From Eledone cirrhosa (lineage: Eukaryota; Mollusca; Cephalopoda; Octopoda; Eledonidae), in assembly GCA_964016885.1 (NCBI GenBank), contig OZ024744.1:68326278-68390277 (forward strand): DNA of 64,000 nt, given 5' to 3'. Position numbers and translations under genes: made by a program. Positions 33,692-44,924 of the stretch are shown here, one piece after another; position 1 is the stretch's first letter; the number at the start of each line of letters is the position of its first letter. Below the pieces are notes generated by a model, which was given only the letters and a program-made list of their open reading frames with translations, was not told the DNA's origin and made no database searches.

Positions 33692-34040
33692 TGTTGATTC
33701 ACATGTCTTTACTGCCGCAGTTGACGCTGTGTTTCGGTTGATACAGCTCAAACAGCAGAAGTTGACTCACAGTTCTTTGCTGCCGCAGTTGACGCTTTGT
33801 TTTGATTGTTTCGGAAGTTGCCTCAGCATTTCTATGCCGCCGTAATGAACGCTGTGGTTCGTTCTCTGCATCTCATGCAATAGCCGTTGCCTCAATATTT
33901 GCTTTCTGTCACAGTGAGGGTTGAGAATCGTTTTCTGCACCTCAAGCAGCAGCAGTTGCCTCAGCATTTATTTTCTGTCGCATCAAACGTTGTGTTTCGT
34001 TTTCTGCATCTCGTGCAATAGAAGTAGCTTCAGCATTTTT
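33692..34040 (+). repeat. 69-bp minisatellite inside the Helitron
   Basis: Units begin GTTG-CTCA at 33692, 33761, 33817, 33886, 33955 and 34024. Spacing is 69 bp except one 56-bp unit with a deletion. Units share CTGCCGCAGTTGACG- and TCTGCATCTC-type blocks and end in a poly-T run. Confidence 0.85.
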
Positions 34041-34653
34041 TTTTTTTTTTTTTGCGTAATAATCGCTATTCGTTATTCTCTGTTACTTTTGCAATCGAGG
34101 TTGGTGCAGAATTTGTGTTGAGGAATTTTGAGCGTCCTTCATGTTTGGTCTATGTCACTGCAATCAGTCTAAGGAAAGCAACGTCACAGTTTCTATTGGC
34201 AGCCACAACTATACAGAATGGTAAGCATTTCAAACTACATAAATCATTAGAATGCCTACATATACACAATGCATAACGAAAAATGTACATGTTTCTACTG
34301 TAGTAAACGTATGGCAGCCCTTTCATTTGTACCTTTCACTAAAAGTCGACATACATTATCTCCGTCATCCCGCAACGGCTTCAGTCCCTAAATTGCCAAA
34401 CATCCTACATTATTGTCATAAATTCCATGTGACTTACTTTTGGGCTGCTGACTTCCTTGTGGCATAGTTCGCGTTTGGAGCTTCACCGTGTCAACGTCAC
34501 ACTTTTACACTCATTCACCTTACATATGCCATAACATTTTACCGTTTTTACATCGAACAACACATACTTCTTATGGTTAAAAATAAATGTTTTTTTTTGG
34601 TTCGTGCTACGTTGTTTTCTCTTTAAAAAAATGATTTACTAATGGTAGATTTA

Positions 34654-34683
34654 CACTCGGGCAACGCCGGGTATGGCTGCTAG
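34654..34683 (+). terminator. Helitron 3'-terminal hairpin and CTAG end
   Basis: A GC-rich stem with loop GCAACG located 11 nt before the CTAG terminus. In Helitrons this hairpin marks the end of rolling-circle transfer. Confidence 0.75.
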
Positions 34684-34798
34684 TATATATATATATATAT
34701 ATATAAATACACAAGACTTCACCGTAATTTTGAATAAATAAACTAGTTACATAATAATAATGGGGCGTACAAACCCACTGAACTGGATAAAATGTGAA

Positions 34799-34880
34799 TG
34801 AGAAAGAACATATGGGAGTCGAACCCATACTTCTTGTTTGGTGAACAAGTACTCTACCATTACGCCAATGAACCCACCCA
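34799..34880 (-). tRNA. tRNA-like sequence, probably pseudogene or SINE head
   Basis: Minus strand: A-box-like TTGGCGTAATGG, a 5-bp anticodon stem CTTGT/ACAAG with 7-nt loop, a T stem ATGGG/CCCAT and a perfect B box GGTTCGACTCC. The acceptor stem pairs poorly and loop position 33 is C rather than U, so a working tRNA is unlikely. Confidence 0.45.
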
Positions 34881-34959
34881 TTTACCATTCTTTTTAGGAG
34901 GTATAAATTAAATAGTGTTAGGTAAACTAAACACATTCTTTATATATATATATATAGTT

Positions 34960-35073
34960 AGCCCCCCGGTGTTTACATAGCTACGACTTCCTAAAACCGT
35001 ATTTCTTTAGAAATTTCGTATTTCTAAAGAAATACGGTTTAGGAAGCCGTAGTTATGCAAACACCGGAGGGCT
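34960..35073. repeat. Palindrome with 54-bp arms
   Basis: Left arm 34960-35014 faces 35020-35073 (CCGGTGTTT, CTACG-CTTCCTAAA, CCGTATTTCTTTAGAAAT and complements). (TA)n lies to the left. The downstream sequence (35074-35200) continues as unique GC-rich repeat-like DNA. Confidence 0.85.
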
Positions 35074-35263
35074 AAAGCCCTCTGGTGGTGTCCAGCAGAA
35101 GCAAGGAGGACAACCGTCTAGGCATATCAGGCTTGACTGGCCTTCGTCAGGGCGGTCCCTCCCACCGCTTGCAACTGCTGGACTTGAAAACAGCCGAGAA
35201 TATATAGTTTTCTCGTCTGTGTAAATGAGGTGATTAATCTCATTTGCATATGAAGCTTCATAA

Positions 35264-35341
35264 GTTGGCTCAACTTATAATAGAAAAGAAATAAGATTTC
35301 ACTTCAAGCATAGCTTTATACAATATGTATAGAAATTTCGA

Positions 35342-35417
<76 letters not shown>

Positions 35418-35515
35418 TACAGATATATATGTATGCATCGAAATTTCTATACATATTGTATAAAGCTATGTTTGAAGCAAAATCTTATTTCTTTTCTATT
35501 ATAAGTTGACCCAAC
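35264..35515. repeat. Palindrome around (TA)n(GA)n
   Basis: Arms of about 85 bp (35264-35346 and 35431-35515), nearly identical, flank a (TA)n(GA)n centre at 35346-35420. Confidence 0.9.
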
Positions 35516-36514
35516 GTATGTATATATATATATACAGATATATATATATATATATATATATTCAAATATTCAAATGTTGTTCAAACTCCACCAGCTTAAT
35601 TCAGCCTCCTGCTTTCCATTACTCGCAAACACGACCCCCGAATTGTTAAACGTCTTCACCTGCTTCATTCACTTGTAGAATGCACTGCGCAGGCTGCCTT
35701 GAGAGGACTAATGTCTCAGTTTTCGCAGCAATTATTTTCATTCCAGCCAAGCAGTACACGGCAGCAACCCTATCAAATGAAAGTCGGAGATGACCTTGAT
35801 GCTTTAAGATGATTTGAAATTAGAAAATCTGAAATCCAAACAAACCCAGATTCATTACATGATCATAACATTAGAAAATCGGCTAAAATATCTCACCTGA
35901 TCAATGAAACAATTGACAATAAAACCCTTTTTGTACAACCGACCATCTTATTCTTCATTCTTTCACTATTATTACTCCAAGAACCACCCGCATGGAAATT
36001 CTCTTAAACTCGCCACCTAAGGTAACCTCTCGTTTAGTCAAACAACGCCGTACGTTAAAACTATCCATAGTACAGAGTATTCACAACCTCTAGCTGGATT
36101 ACCTTAAACGAAACCTTGTTATCCCATATATACGTTTAAATTTGGTGTTTTACTACTGGATAGAATTGGTCATTCTGCGATGTTAATCATAACGTAATAT
36201 GAGAAAAGCACTCGGCGTTATGCAACTCATCTATCTTTCATGTTGAATCATGTTGTGGTCATGATGATGATTTATATAAGAATCTTGTGTGTTGTCAGTT
36301 GTAAGATAGAAATAAAAGTTCATCAAATGTACTCTAGATGTGTCTGCGTGGCTGTTTCATTTTTTTTCTGTGGAATTCGAGGTTGTCTTCCTTTAGCCAC
36401 ATCTTTTCTCTAGGTGGAATTGTATATATTTTTTTTATTTAGTCTTTTGGAAATGTTTCCTTTTCATTCATTTATAATGATTCCTACATAAATTATCTAA
36501 CTGAATGCGCGCGC
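35516..36514. other. No recognised gene
   Basis: About 1 kb of moderately complex sequence. Short stretches (for example 35590-35720) look as if they once coded, but no family could be named. Confidence 0.4.
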
Positions 36515-36680
36515 AAATGTGTGTGTGTGTGTGTGTACATGTATGCATGTGTGTGTGTACGTGTGCAAATGTGTGTGCATGCGTGTGTGTGCGCGTGTGT
36601 GTGTGTGCAGGTCTGAATATACGTGTGTGTGTACGAATGCGTGTGTATACGTGCGTGTGTATGTGTGTGATGAATGTGTG
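36515..36680. repeat. Degenerate (TG)n tract
   Basis: TG-rich with GC and TA interruptions; the Cys/Val-rich open frames across it are artefacts. Confidence 0.9.
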
Positions 36681-37001
36681 CTTAAAAAAGCTCCATTAGC
36701 AACTACATGTAAGTCTTGTTTTTGATCCCTAGTCTGGGGGGCGAGGTCAATGAAAGCTTTGGGAGTGAAATTTACAAGACGTAAATCGTTTTATCATTTC
36801 CGAGGAAGCACACTTGTTCTTGAATGGTAGACTTAAATTGTTGCCTTTTTAAACCTCACCATCTGCTATTTCGATGATTTTTAGTGTTGACGACACTGTC
36901 GCAACAATTCCGACTAGTCTTCTTGTTTTGGATAATTTTGTCATTTCCTTGGAAGCCCCGTTAAATGTTATGGGTGGAGGTTGGGGGTATTGTCTTCTTA
37001 T
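36681..37001. other. No recognised gene
   Basis: Unassigned sequence up to the SINE target-site duplication. Confidence 0.5.
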
Positions 37002-37016
37002 TAAGTACTAAATAAT

Positions 37017-37207
37017 CGTTTCAACTTTTGGCACAAGGCCAGCAATTATCTCAGTGCATTACTGGTACTTTATTTTATCGACCCCCATAAGAATGAAAGG
37101 CAAAGTTAACTTCGGCGGGATTTGAACTCAGATCGTAAAGGGAGGTAACTCTATGTTGGAAATCACGGCGTCCGACTCTCTAACGATACTGCCAATCCAC
37201 CGCCTAA
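37017..37207 (-). mobile_element. SINE type A with perfect 15-bp target-site duplication
   Basis: Minus-strand head (GGCGGTGGATTGGCAG), B box in CTGAGTTCAAATCCCGCC, body and GGCACAAGGCCAGC tail block. Flanks TAAGTACTAAATAAT at 37002-37016 and 37208-37222 are identical 15-mers, marking a LINE-mediated insertion. Confidence 0.95.
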
Positions 37208-37222
37208 TAAGTACTAAATAAT

Positions 37223-37429
37223 AGACACTCACTCTCATTCTATGAAATCAATTATAAGAACTATTTATGACAATATTAACCAAAGCATTTCCAAATTGAA
37301 AATGAAATGGAAATTTTCGCTAGGCATGTGGGGGGGGGGGGGGCTAAGGGCAGAGAGATATTTTGTACAACTAATTATATTCCCCCCGCCAACGTATTTT
37401 TGAAATATGTGTTTAGTCGTTGTCCTCGT
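37223..37429. other. No gene; includes a G run
   Basis: Unique sequence with a 13-G run near 37330. Confidence 0.5.
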
Positions 37430-37579
37430 CGTCGTCATCATCATCATCATCATTATCACCACCACCACCACCAACAACAACAACAACCACCACCAACCAC
37501 CACCAACCACCACCAGCCACCATCACCACCACCAACCACCACCAACCACCATCACCACCACCATCATTATCATCAACAC

Positions 37580-37624
<45 letters not shown>
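37430..37624. repeat. (CAT)n/(CAC)n/(CAA)n trinucleotide tract
   Basis: About 195 bp of G-free triplets on the plus strand, shifting from CAT to CAC/CAA and back to CAT. Confidence 0.95.
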
Positions 37625-38105
37625 TTGCTTAGTTTTCCATATTTTCTACAAGAAGATGATGGTTCCTGAAATGTGGTCTACTACATGTGATATCAACACC
37701 GTATTTCAAGGTTAATATTTCCAATGACGGAAAAGCTATTTACTTTACTGGAATCTTTTTCAACCCGTTGACGTGTATGTGTATATGTGTGAGCATGTGT
37801 GTATGTGCATATGTATACATTTATATGTATGAGTATATAAATATAAACACTCAAACACAGACACACTTACAAAAAATACACACTCACAGAAGACATACAT
37901 TCACACAAATACACATATACATTCACACAAACACACACACACACACATGCATTTACACAAACACACACACGCATACATTCACATAAACACACATACATTT
38001 ACATAAACACACACATACACTCACTCACGGCGTAGCAGATGTAACGCAACCACAGTTTTGCTATAGTTTTTTCACCATCCCCTTCCTTCCTTTTACACAA
38101 ACATA

Positions 38106-38200
<95 letters not shown>
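37625..38200. repeat. CA-rich region ending in (CA)n
   Basis: Degenerate CA/TA sequence 37780-38030 and clean (CA)n at 38112-38200. Confidence 0.85.
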
Positions 38201-38202
<2 letters not shown>

Positions 38203-39114
38203 TGTGTGGCGGGCAGACGGAAGTCTCTCAGATTTATATATAGATTCTATGAATGCTATAAATATTTTTAACTAAAGTTGCACTTCAGTTTTATTTCTCC
38301 AAGTTTCTATCAATGATAATTCCATTATATTTCTCACCTTGAATTAACTGTAGGGTATAGTCGTACATATGTTAGCATAGTTAAGATAATTTAGGCAATA
38401 TTTTCCATATTCAAATGAGATTTTTCCTCATAGTATTGAAATTTACATGTTTAGCTTGTGGAAATCTTCATGGAAGGTCACAGTATTCTTATTGTTATTC
38501 AGTCTTGAATATGTTGGAAACATCTTCAGAAACATCTTTGTACATTCCCTTAATGATAACATGGTATTATGTGATTGACTGCATAATAGATTTGGACAGA
38601 ATAATCTAATATGATATTACTTCTTTGTCCTTTGACAATGAAGGATGACTAACACTACTAATATCAATATCTTTATATCTTATATATCGCAGTGGGCTTC
38701 ATCGATAAGGTTTAGCAAACCATGTTAGTGGAGTAGTCTCATATCCTTCCCCCGTTGACTCGTAGAGTTAGTGGAAAAGATACTAAACGTTTAACAGCAC
38801 AGTCCACCAAACAATCAACAGATAGCAACAACAACAAAAAAAAAATAATAATAATAATAATGACATGTTACTTTACTGCAAGTGTCATGGTGTCATGGGC
38901 ATCTTTTCATTAAATGAACACATTAATTACAGTGCTGGGTTGAACGACTTATGAGGGTATAATTTAGGCGGGGAAAAACAGGATTCAGATTCAGATACAG
39001 AATGGGATACAGCAGTGAATCCACTACTGAGACGAATTACTAAAACACATAAACATATAAACTTTACACTATTTCTATTTATAATGCAACTTCACCCTCA
39101 CTTAAAATTTCTTT

Positions 39115-39117
<3 letters not shown>
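38201..39117. other. No recognised gene
   Basis: About 900 bp of AT-rich sequence. A short (AAT)n at 38840-38863 lacks the adjacent LINE end seen elsewhere. Confidence 0.5.
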
Positions 39118-39210
<93 letters not shown>

Positions 39211-39229
39211 ATATATATAACCAAATAAA

Positions 39230-39264
<35 letters not shown>
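39118..39264. repeat. (TG)n and (TA)n
   Basis: (TG)n 39118-39206 and (TA)n 39235-39264; the Penelope-like element starts immediately after. Confidence 0.95.
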
Positions 39265-39269
<5 letters not shown>

Positions 39270-39270
39270 A

Positions 39271-40530
39271 ATGTCGAAGCCCCGATCTTCTCCCAGTGCG
39301 CTGGAACTACTCCTGAGCTATACGGTCGTGATAATCGATGACTGTATCGGCGCCACCTCTCTATCACGAGAACAGCTCGGCTGTCTTCTTTCTTTTGTCC
39401 AATCTTTCCATCCTGCTCTCAATTTCACCGCCTCCGTCTCCCATTCTTCTGTCACTTTTCTAGATATCTCTCTATCTATTAATCACTCTCATCACACCCT
39501 CTCTACTTCCATCTACATTAAACCAACAGACTCCCAATCTTATCTCGACTTCACCTCCTCCCATCCAACCCACACCAAACACTTCATACCCTATTCCCAA
39601 TTCCTCCGTCTTCGTCGACTCTGTAGCCAGGACGACGATTTCGAAGCCTATTCTCTTCGCATTGCTTCCTGCTTCATCCAGCGTGGATATCCCCCCACCT
39701 TGATTCAAGCTGCTCTCACCACAGCCCTCTCACCTCCCCCCCCGCCCTCACAACACCCGTGTTCACCTACCACCCCAGCACCCTACCACTCCGGCGACAT
39801 ATCCTCCGTTCCTTCCGTATCCTCTCTTCTGCCCCCGTCACTTCTCGCTTTTTCCAAACCCACCCATTACTGCTTTTAAGCGCGCCCGCAACCTCCGCGA
39901 CCTCCTGGTTCGCAGTTCCTTTCGTCCTCTCCCACGACTCCACCCGACTCTCATCCTTGTTCCCGTTCCCGCTGCAACACTTGTCCCTTTATTTCCACTC
40001 TCACTACTCTTACAGGCCCTAACGGGTCTTTTCGTATCCACCATTCCTTCACCTGCACACCCACCACGTTGTCAATGCCCTCCGGTGTCCCCTTTGCGGG
40101 TCTTTATATATCGGACAAACAGGACTCCGCATGACGGACCGGTTTGCCGAACATTTGAGGGACATACGACTCGGTTTGGATACTCGCACGTGCTCAAGTG
40201 TAGCTCTTTTTACAAAACGTTTTTTTTTCCATTTCAGGTACACGCGTGCCATTAGCAAGTTTTCTAAAAAAAACAAATCATACACTAAACGCCAGCACCA
40301 AGTTTTGCAAGAGATGTCAACATGATGGACCTGTTATTTTTATCTAAAGACATTTTTTCCAATTCCATCCCGCCCGTCCCCTTAATCTATTTTATTTCTC
40401 ATTTTTTCTTCAGATGAAGGACTAGCGTCCGAAACGTTAAGACCCCCTTCCTGCTATATCAAGCATTAACATAATATATACCTTCCATATACTGTACCGA
40501 TTGTGTTGTTGTTTCTGTTTAACTTTTACA
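39271..40530 (+). mobile_element. Penelope-like element 1, 5'-truncated (RT palm/thumb + GIY-YIG)
   Basis: The first frame (39271-39879) begins at the RT palm with the IIDD catalytic pair and continues with SVTFLDISLSI, KHFIPYSQFLRLRRLCSQDD and SCFIQRGYPPTLI, typical of the Penelope-like RT thumb. Other frames then carry KRARNLRDLLVRSSFRP (near 39880), a Cys-rich linker (CNTCPFIS) and the GIY-YIG remnant GLYI followed by RFAEHLRDIRLG (about 40105-40190). Several frameshifts break the protein. The 3' tail (40190-40530) matches 25470-25841. The truncation point lies in (TA)n. Confidence 0.85.
40411..40435 (+). ncRNA. Hammerhead core remnant (U4A)
   Basis: CAGATGA then the same GGAC/GTCC stem II and GAAAC as at 25717. 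The first box has A in place of U4, so the motif is disabled. Confidence 0.5.
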
Positions 40531-40751
40531 CACATATATATATATATAAATATATAAATGGAAAAAATGAAACGAAATTTCATTTCTCACTCTTAGTACG
40601 GCTGTTACTCACTCGATATGCAAATTAGGCTGCTCAGCCGTTAATATGCATAAGGAAAGTATATACTTCAGACGTTCAATCATCTGGCAGGAAGGTATAC
40701 AGTGCTGACGATAGCTAATAAGCTTGAAGGAGAAAGGAGCATTATACCAGA
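40531..40751 (-). other. 3' region of Penelope-like element 2
   Basis: No ORF. At about 40703 the plus strand has CTGACGA, a 4-bp stem AGCT/AGCT and GAAG, a decayed hammerhead-like arrangement lacking GAAA. Confidence 0.35.
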
Positions 40752-42117
40752 TTATGTTTTTGTATCTAGGTCTTTTATTAAAGTTATTGGAATGATCATG
40801 ATTATTCTACTGTAAGATCTTCTAGAATTTGTTTCTTTACTATATTTGATTTTATCAGGATAGCCGGCTTTAGAAAGCGCGTTATTATAGTAATTGGCGT
40901 TAGCATCAAAGATGTTTTTATTAGAAGATAGGTTAGATATTCTTTTTCCAATATTACTAACTATAGCATTCTTAATATTAGTGGGGTGGTTAGATTTAAA
41001 ATTAACATAATTTAGGTTCTCATTGTTTTTATGGTAAGGGTAATATAGGCCAGTGTCAAGATTAAGAGATACATCCAAGAAATTAGCTAGTTTGATGCTG
41101 TTATCAAATTCAATTTTTAAGTTATGTTGGTTAAAGAGATTACGTATATTGTTCTTAATCATATTAAGGTTAACTATGTTGCAATTTAAGATAGTAAAGA
41201 GTCCATCGTCACGATAAATTCCACCGCGAAGTTGATGAATTTTCCGACTCAAAGAGTTCAAAATAAAGATACCAATTAAATCTGTCAATTGGGATGAATC
41301 GGATGCTCCCATTGTGATGTCGAAGTGTTAGAGGTATCAGCTCTGGTCCAATATTCATTGTTGAACTCTAAGATGGTTTTACGTGCGGTGAGAATGATGT
41401 GAAGTTCATCTGTGGTGATGTCAGAATATTTAAATGCGAAAGATAGAGCATTGTTGAGAAGTGATGGCAAAATAGAAGAATAGTAGCTGGCAATATCAAA
41501 TTGAACAAATTTTAGTTTGTTTTTATTATTCAATTTGTTGAACCAGCCAATCACTTCAGAAGTACCAAACCATAAACTTAAGTTCAAAAAAGAGCAATTA
41601 GAACGAACCTGTGGGATAATTCTATCCAAGATGGCTTTACTAACAACCCCCAGATCAGATTTAGCGGGGGCGATTAATCTAACAGGTAGTTCAGTACGAA
41701 AATTGTTTTTGTGATCCTTGAGATTTATCCTCGGAGTTCTTGGGAGGAATGGTTCGGTCTTTTTTCCGATGCCAAGTTTTGACATAATATCAGAAGCTTC
41801 AAAGTTTATGGATTCTAAATTATCATGGTTGGTTTTACGATATTTTTTCCTAAGTTCCTTTAGGATAAGGTTGTTATAGTTATCCTTGGAAATACCATAT
41901 ACATTATTGGTTTTGTCAGAGTGGACTAAAACGTTTTTTGAGGAATTTAGGTTTGAAATTGTGTTCTTGAGATTTACAAGGTGCTCTTGTCCTTTGTAAG
42001 GGTATCTCTTGAATTTAAGATTTTTTATAATTTTTGTTAACTCTTCCTCGAATTACACTAGATTTTTGTTGGAAGGAGGATTTCTTCTAGAATTAAATAG
42101 AATAATCTCTCTAATCG
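40752..42117 (-). pseudogene. Penelope-like element 2 reverse transcriptase (YRDDG type)
   Basis: Minus strand. Upstream part 42117-41786: LVHSDKTNNVYGISKDNYNN, interrupted by a stop near 42050. Then 41785-41285: PRINLKDHKNNFRTELPVR, VSKAILDRII, VQFDIASYYSSILPSLL. After a frameshift at about 41300, 41312-40752 has IYRDDGLFTI (catalytic DD), ANFLDVSLNLDTGLYYPYHK and NFKSNHPTNI. This RT lineage differs from element 1. No GIY-YIG follows; that part lies on the opposite strand at 42118-42396. Confidence 0.85.
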
Positions 42118-42396
42118 CAATTGCAATTGCCCTGTTAAAAATAAATGTCCTCTCAACAACCATTGTCTTGAAAAAAACTTAATCTACGAATGTAAAGTTA
42201 TAACTGACACCAATTCCTTCACCTATTTTGGCTCCACTTCCACCTCCTTTAAAGCTCGTCTTTATAATCATCATTCGTCTTTTAAATACCAACTTAAAAG
42301 AACCAACACGGCACTCTCAGAACTCATATGGTCCTTGAAAGACAAAAATATTAAATATAACATCTCTTGGAAAAAGGTTTCTTCTGCTTCTTCATA
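42118..42396 (+). pseudogene. Penelope-like GIY-YIG endonuclease fragment
   Basis: Plus strand: a Cys motif CPVKNKC-PLNNHC, then LIYECKVITDTNSFTYFGST, SFKARLYNHHSSFKYQ and LSELIWSLKDKNIKYNISWK, as in the GIY-YIG domain that normally follows the YRDDG-type RT. One in-frame break lies in the first third. The RT half of such an element begins back-to-back on the minus strand at the palindrome GCAATTGCAATTGC near 42118-42132. Confidence 0.75.
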
Positions 42397-42449
42397 TATA
42401 TATATTAAGAGAGTAAAACAAAGAATCCTTTAATACATCAAAAGTTTTT

Positions 42450-42494
42450 ATTAGCCGACAATGTTTCGTCCTATTAAGGACTCATCAGGGCAAT
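42450..42494 (-). ncRNA. Hammerhead ribozyme, canonical core, minimal stem III
   Basis: Minus strand: stem I GCC/GGC (42491-42489 with 42456-42454), CTGATGA (42488-42482), stem II GTCC/GGAC (42481-42478 with 42471-42468) around TTAATA, GAAA (42467-42464), 2-bp stem III closed by ATT, and the cleavage triplet GTC (42459-42457). Every core base matches the hammerhead consensus. A very short stem III is typical of Penelope-like and retrozyme hammerheads, which tend to act as dimers. Confidence 0.8.
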
Positions 42495-42892
42495 CAAAAC
42501 AACAAGAGGTAATATCGGCAGATACAAGCCAGAAACTCTGAAGAATATGGAGTGTCTTACAAAGATGTCTTACAAAGATATACGATAATAAAAATGAAAA
42601 TAAAGATAAAAATAATAAAAATATATAATAACTAAGGATGTAGATAACATTAAGAACCATATTACAAATATAGTCCAAAGCCACCAACCTAAATCTAAAC
42701 AAATTTGGACTATATTTGTAATATGGTTCTTAATGTTATCTACATCCTTAGTTATTATATATTTTTATTATTTTTATCTTTATTTTCATTTTTATTATCG
42801 TATATCTTTGTAAGACATTAGTGTATGTACACTCCATATTCTTCAGAGTTTCTGGCTTGTATCTGCCGATATTACCTCTTGTTGTTTTGATT

Positions 42893-42930
42893 GCCCTGGT
42901 GAGTCCTTAATAGGACGAAACATTGTCGGC
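42893..42930 (+). ncRNA. Hammerhead sister copy with A6-to-G change
   Basis: Same stems I-III and GTC site as the left-arm copy, but the first box reads CTGGTGA (42896-42902). The altered sixth base should impair cleavage. Confidence 0.65.
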
Positions 42931-42975
42931 TAATAAAAACTTTTGATGTATTAAAGGATTCTTTGTTTTACTCTC

Positions 42976-42985
<10 letters not shown>

Positions 42986-43060
<75 letters not shown>
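42986..43060. repeat. (TA)n microsatellite
   Basis: TA units between the palindrome and a copy of the 62-kb hammerhead element. Confidence 0.95.
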
Positions 43061-43061
<1 letters not shown>

Positions 43062-43168
43062 CGATATTAACAAATGGAAACTGTATTTATAAAACCATAT
43101 CTATTTTATTATACATATTTCAAGGATACCATGTTAAATTATCCCAACAATTTAAATAGAACTTTTGC

Positions 43169-43171
<3 letters not shown>
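43061..43171 (-). mobile_element. Deleted copy of the 62-kb hammerhead element
   Basis: Nearly identical to 62099-62180 plus 62344-62370, but lacks the intervening 163 bp that hold the CTGATGA box. GAAA and the stem I/III remnants remain, so the ribozyme cannot form. Flanked by (TA)n. Confidence 0.85.
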
Positions 43172-43199
<28 letters not shown>

Positions 43200-43208
43200 C
43201 ATTATTAT

Positions 43209-43293
<85 letters not shown>

Positions 43294-43306
43294 TATATGT
43301 ATGTGT

Positions 43307-43400
<94 letters not shown>
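43172..43400. repeat. (TA)n and (TG)n microsatellites
   Basis: (TA)n 43213-43286, (TG)n 43309-43400; low-complexity ORFs across them are artefacts. Confidence 0.95.
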
Positions 43401-43404
<4 letters not shown>

Positions 43405-43839
43405 ATGTGTATATATGTATATTTAGTTATGTATCTTTATGTGTGTATATGTATGTACGTATGTATATATATATATACCCATGTGGAGGTATGAGTACAT
43501 ATTCGTGTGTGTACATATGTGTATATGTGTTTTTGTATGTGTCTTTATATGTTTTTATGTATGTATGTGGATGTATATGTACATGGGTGTGTGATTGATG
43601 GTGTGTGCCTATATATTCCTACATATGCCCGTGTGTGTATGTACGTATATACGCACATATGTGTGTGTTGAACAAAGGACTAATTTTGGGATGGACGTAA
43701 AAACATTCTTCAGAAAAAAATAATTGTTTACAAGCTTGGCAGGTGCGGTTTGCCTATGACCATTCTCAACACAAAGGAATACTAAAAGCTTTTTCCCCTG
43801 AATAAAGGAATTTTTCGAGAATGACCGGAAAAAACGAAT
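43401..43839. other. No gene; TG/TA-rich then unassigned
   Basis: Degenerate TG/TATG sequence to about 43670, then a short unique stretch leading into the fold-back cluster. Confidence 0.6.
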
Positions 43840-44876
43840 AAGATACGTCATTAATAGGAGCGGTGAAAAACGATTACGCGCAAAGACAGAACCACGTTTA
43901 TGGTATAAAAGAGGTCGTAGACTAATGTTCTCTTAGGTGGTTCATAGAGACGTTCTCTGGCAATGAACGAAATAAACGAAGATAATACGTTATATGTGGA
44001 CCGTGGAGAACAATAGCACGCAAAGACAAAACCACGTAAATGGTATAGCAGAAGTCGTAGACTAAAATTCTAACTAGGAGACCGAATGAATCTCCGCTAC
44101 AGAGTTAAGAACAAAGTAAATAAATACAATACAGAAGTAATAGAAATAAATACATACACGCAAACAAAAACGTACATACACAAGCATACGCAAAACACTT
44201 ACCATAGGTATACAAAACCACGTACATATAAATATGTGTGTATGCGTGTATACATATAAATAAATAAATAATTATATAAACGTATATAAATAAATAAATA
44301 CGTATATAACAAGCGCACACACATACATACATGTAAATACACGAATTTTCGGAGACGAAAGTCAACCAAAACATGAAGTACACATATACACACACCCTAC
44401 ATACGTACTAACCTGCATACTCACACAGACGCAAAACTCCTGTATACTCATAGCCAAACCATATGTACCAGAATAAAAAAAATAATAAAATTTTACGCCA
44501 TAATATAAATAATCAAATATACGTACGAGAAGGTATACGTACCTTCACGAAACATACGGGTAATATATACTTACCTATGCAAACAAGTAAACCACTTAAG
44601 AGAACATTAGTCTACGACTTCTTTTATACCATAAACGTGGTTTTGTCTTTGCGCGTAATCGTTTTTCACCGCTCCTATTAATGACGTATCTTATTCGTTT
44701 TTCCCGTTCTTAGCCAGCGAACGTTTCCACGAACCAAAGTATCGTCTTCCTGTCTTCCTCCGGTTGCAACGTTTTTTGAAATATCCACTTCTGCGTTTAC
44801 AGATTGACTTTGTTAGTTTCAGAAGATCCCGTTAAGGGTGAAAGCAGCGACTCTTTGCTTAAACTTTAATCTGTTA

Positions 44877-44924
<48 letters not shown>

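Larger units (their letters stand above)
32103..34683 (+). mobile_element. Helitron, decayed
   Basis: The 3' end is diagnostic: a 6-bp hairpin (ACTCGG/CCGGGT, about 34653-34670), 11 further bases and terminal CTAG (34680-34683) followed by T. The 5' end begins TC after an A (32103 or 32109, TCTATAAAAATG), fitting insertion between A and T. Inside are helicase C-terminal remnants (32655-33476) and a 69-bp minisatellite. A second TCTATAAAAATG at 32317 suggests a nested or recombined 5' end. The Rep/HUH nuclease domain is missing. Confidence 0.8.
42405..42985. repeat. 580-bp palindrome carrying hammerheads
   Basis: Left arm 42405-42689 faces right arm about 42710-42985 with a short unpaired centre. 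Arms are nearly identical except around 42560/42825. (TA)n flanks both ends. Each arm holds a hammerhead on its outward-reading strand: consensus in the left arm (minus), one core change in the right arm (plus). Confidence 0.9.

Noticed and set aside
34799..34880. Functional tRNA-Gly gene
   Set aside because: Weak acceptor stem, C at loop position 33 and doubtful D stem; more likely a pseudogene or SINE head.
35120..35150. CTGACGA...GATA motif (minus) near the 34.96-kb palindrome as a hammerhead
   Set aside because: The second box reads GATA instead of GAAA and stems I/III are absent; at most a fossil.
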